Origin: JAJRXR01 sp041402005
GTDB lineage: Bacteria > Planctomycetota > Phycisphaerae > Phycisphaerales > UBA1924
Direction of reading: 5' to 3'
Assembly (NCBI GenBank): GCA_041402005.1
Contig: JAWKTB010000005.1
Coordinates: forward strand, 124,001 to 188,000
DNA length: 64,000 nt
Position 1 is the stretch's first letter. Each line of letters begins with the position of its first letter. The position numbers were made by a program, and so were the translations under genes. Shown here piece after piece: positions 61,786 to 64,000 of the stretch. The notes under the pieces were generated by a model. That model was not told the DNA's origin. It did not search any database and saw only the letters and a list, made by a program, of their open reading frames with translations.

Positions 61786-64000
61786 CTACGAACGGGGCGA
61801 ACGTCCCGCGCCCCAGACATACAACGTTGGGAGCACGAACAAGGTCAGAATCGTCGAACTGATTAGCCCGCCAATCACGACCGTCGCCAATGGTCGCTGC
61901 ACCTCGGCGCCCATGCCCGTGTTCAACGCCATCGGCACGAATCCCAGGCTCGCAACCAACGCCGTCATCAGTACCGGACGGAGCCGCGACAGGCTCCCCT
62001 CGATGACCGCGTTCAGCATGGCCTTCTCGCTTTCGCGGAGCTCGTTGATAAACGTGATCATGACCATGCCGTTCAGCACCGCGACGCCAGACAACGCGAT
62101 GAACCCGATGCCGGCGCTGATGCTGAACGGCATCCCGCGGAGCCAGAGCGCGATGACGCCGCCTGTGAGCGCGAGCGGCACGCCTGTATAAACAAGGATC
62201 GCGTGTCGTGCGTTGCCGAACGCGGTGAGCAGCATGATGAAGATCAGCGATAGCGCCAGGGGCACCACCATAAGCAATCGCTGACGAGCCCGGGCAAGGT
62301 TCTCGAACTGCCCGCCCCACGTGATGAAGTACCCCTCGGGGAGCGTGAGCTCCGAGTCCAGCCGCTCCCGCGCTTCTGCGACGAACGAGCCCATGTCCCG
62401 CCCACGCACATTCGCTTGCACGACGATCCGGCGCTTCGCGCCTTCGCGGCTGATCTGGTTGGGCCCCTCGGCCACCTTGATCGTCGCGACCGCCTCGAGC
62501 GGAACGTACCGCGCGTCGTCGCCGAGACCGAACACAAGGTCATCGTCGGACTGCGATGGCTCGCCCGGCGCCTGAGGCAGCGGGATCGGCAGTTGACGCA
62601 CCAGATCCACCCTGCCCCGCAGCGCTTCTGGGAGGCGAACGACGATCGGATACCGGCGATCGCCCTCATAGAGCGTCCCTGCCTCCTCGCCACCAATCGC
62701 AATCGACACGACCTCCTGCACGTCTCGGACGTTGAGGCCGTACCGCGCGATCTCGGCGCGGTCGATGTCGACAGTGAGCACAGAGAGCCCCGAGACCTGC
62801 TCGACCTTGACATCGGAGGCCCCCCCGATCGACTCGAGGATTGCCGCCACCTCGCCGCCCTTCTCGAGAAGCTGGGCGAGATCATCCCCGAAGACCTTGA
62901 CCGCGACGTCGCTCCGCACCCCGCTGATCAGCTCGTTGAACCGCAGCTCGATCGGCTGCGAAATCTCGTAGTTTTGCCCCGGGATCGTGGCGATGAACGA
63001 CTCGATCTCCCTGGCGAGTTCCTCCTGGGTGGACGCTCGGGTCCACACTTCGCGCGGCGTCAGCATGAGGTAGGTGTCGCTCACGTTTGGTCCCATCGGG
63101 TCGGTCGCGACCTCCGCGGTCCCTGTGCGCGCGAAGATGCTCGCGATCTCATCCGGGAACTCGTCTCGCAACGCCGCCTCGAGTTCCTTCTGCATCTCGA
63201 CGCTCGTCGTGATCCCGATGCTCGGAATCCGTGCCGGCTGGACGGCCAGCGCCCCCTCGCCCAGCTTCGGCACGAACTCGCTGCCAAGACGGCTCGCGAT
63301 CACGCCCGAGACCAGCAACAGCCCCGCCGCCCCGCCGACCGTCAACCACTTGTGCCGCAACGCCCCCTCGAGCGCCGGGCGGTACGCCGCCTTCGTCCAT
63401 CGGATGAGGATGCTCTCTCGCTCGGAGAAGCGCCCACGAAGCAGCACGGCACACGCCGCCGGCACGAACGTAAACGTCATGATCAGCGCCCCCGCCAGCG
63501 CCAGCAGCACCACCCCGGCCATCGGGCGGAACATCTTCCCCTCGATCCCCGTCAGCGTCAGGATCGGGAGGTACACGATCATGATGATCAGGACGCCGAA
63601 CAGCGTGGGCTTGGCGACCTGTCGCCCGGCGTCCGCGATGATCGCGAGGCGCTCGTCGTTCGTCAACCGTCGCCCGCGCTGCTCCTGCGCCTCGGACGCC
63701 CGCCGGACGATGTTCTCCACGAACACCACGCCGCCGTCCACGATGATCCCGAAGTCCACCGCGCCAAGGCTCAGCAGGTTCGCGCTCACCTTCTCCTGGA
63801 CCATCCCGGTCACCGCGAACAGCATCGACAGCGGGATCGCGCAAGCGACGATGACCGCCGCCCGGAGGTTCCCCAGCAGGAGCAGCAGCACCACGATCAC
63901 CAGCACCGCGCCCTCAAACAGATTCTTCCGAATCGTGTGCAGCGTCGCATCGACCAGGTACGTTCGGTTGTAGAGCGTCTTCGCTTCGACGTTCTTCGGC
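61786..64000 (-). CDS. RND heavy-metal efflux pump (CzcA/CusA-type), C-terminal part
   Basis: The frame is open from its stop at 61786 to the right edge, so about 738 C-terminal residues are present and the N-terminus lies outside the window. The edge sequence NRTYLVDATLHTIRKNLFEG leads to VLLLLLGNLRAAVIVACAIP, matching the HME-RND (CzcA/CusA) family just before TM helices 2-3. The conserved DFGIIVDGGVVFVENIVRR has the transmembrane Asp residues of the proton relay. The periplasmic loop (about residues 195-480 of this part) and six more helices (ISAGIGFIALSGVAVLNGMV) follow. It would export Cu/Ag or Zn/Co/Cd ions; the metal cannot be told. Partner membrane-fusion and outer-membrane genes are presumably upstream. 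Confidence 0.93.
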   Translation of the reverse strand, partial: PKNVEAKTLYNRTYLVDATLHTIRKNLFEGAVLVIVVLLLLLGNLRAAVIVACAIPLSMLFAVTGMVQEKVSANLLSLGAVDFGIIVDGGVVFVENIVRRASEAQEQRGRRLTNDERLAIIADAGRQVAKPTLFGVLIIMIVYLPILTLTGIEGKMFRPMAGVVLLALAGALIMTFTFVPAACAVLLRGRFSERESILIRWTKAAYRPALEGALRHKWLTVGGAAGLLLVSGVIASRLGSEFVPKLGEGALAVQPARIPSIGITTSVEMQKELEAALRDEFPDEIASIFARTGTAEVATDPMGPNVSDTYLMLTPREVWTRASTQEELAREIESFIATIPGQNYEISQPIELRFNELISGVRSDVAVKVFGDDLAQLLEKGGEVAAILESIGGASDVKVEQVSGLSVLTVDIDRAEIARYGLNVRDVQEVVSIAIGGEEAGTLYEGDRRYPIVVRLPEALRGRVDLVRQLPIPLPQAPGEPSQSDDDLVFGLGDDARYVPLEAVATIKVAEGPNQISREGAKRRIVVQANVRGRDMGSFVAEARERLDSELTLPEGYFITWGGQFENLARARQRLLMVVPLALSLIFIMLLTAFGNARHAILVYTGVPLALTGGVIALWLRGMPFSISAGIGFIALSGVAVLNGMVMITFINELRESEKAMLNAVIEGSLSRLRPVLMTALVASLGFVPMALNTGMGAEVQRPLATVVIGGLISSTILTLFVLPTLYVWGAGRSPRS

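Overview
The window looks like a piece of a high-GC Planctomycetota chromosome, most likely class Phycisphaerae (inference). The signs are prepilin-like proteins of the planctomycete FTLIELLVVI type, five secreted proteins ending in a tandem 'ADLAEPFG..LDFSDV..FL..FG' domain (the GC-type dockerin-like tail typical of Phycisphaerales), three proteins with PEP-CTERM-like tails, two SigK-like ECF sigma / Hanks kinase pairs, and a ThuA plus Tat-exported Gfo/Idh pair. No rRNA operon, CRISPR array, transposase or integrase was seen. Genes are dense and often overlap by 4 bp (ATGA, GTGA or TTGA).

Region 1 (1-12.8 kb) is a carbohydrate locus. It holds a GH94-type phosphorylase translationally coupled to a prepilin, a PEP-CTERM-like secreted protein, a GH144-like glucanase, a divergent LacI regulator, and two large secreted proteins with (alpha/alpha)-barrel-like halves. 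A perfect LacI-type palindrome lies upstream of the PEP-CTERM gene and a degenerate copy spans the start of the GH144-like gene. Together they suggest secreted breakdown of a beta-glucan followed by intracellular phosphorolysis. Region 2 (12.8-14.7 kb) is a small redox-flavoured operon: an ECF sigma factor with a Cys-rich tail, a rhodanese-membrane protein and an AhpD-like protein.

Region 3 (14.8-24.3 kb) is sugar catabolism: ThuA protein, Gfo/Idh oxidoreductase, xylB, xylA, gnd, rpiB, zwf and pgl. It brings xylose and glucose-6-phosphate into the pentose phosphate pathway. Region 4 (24.4-35.6 kb) has a 1528-aa secreted multidomain putative metalloprotease, an ECF sigma / WD40 kinase pair, and a dockerin-tailed protein without a signal peptide beside an unexplained stretch that may be a rearrangement junction.

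Region 5 (35.6-48.6 kb) is a second glycan locus: GH16 laminarinase-like enzyme, clan GH-A hydrolase, prepilin, LacI regulator, two jelly-roll secreted proteins flanking a sugar ABC transporter (binding protein and two permeases), GH1 beta-glucosidase and a divergent UgpC/MsmK-type ATPase. Together these could degrade, import and hydrolyse a beta-glucan such as laminarin. Region 6 (48.8-52.5 kb) is a second ECF sigma / Hanks kinase pair with a TPR-rich sensor. Region 7 (52.5-61.8 kb) carries an 1845-aa RHS/YD-repeat protein with an embedded classical dockerin, a PEP-CTERM-like protein, and a broken and an intact response-regulator receiver domain. It is flanked by two similar tRNA 3'-end-like sequences. 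The window ends inside a CzcA/CusA-type RND efflux pump gene.
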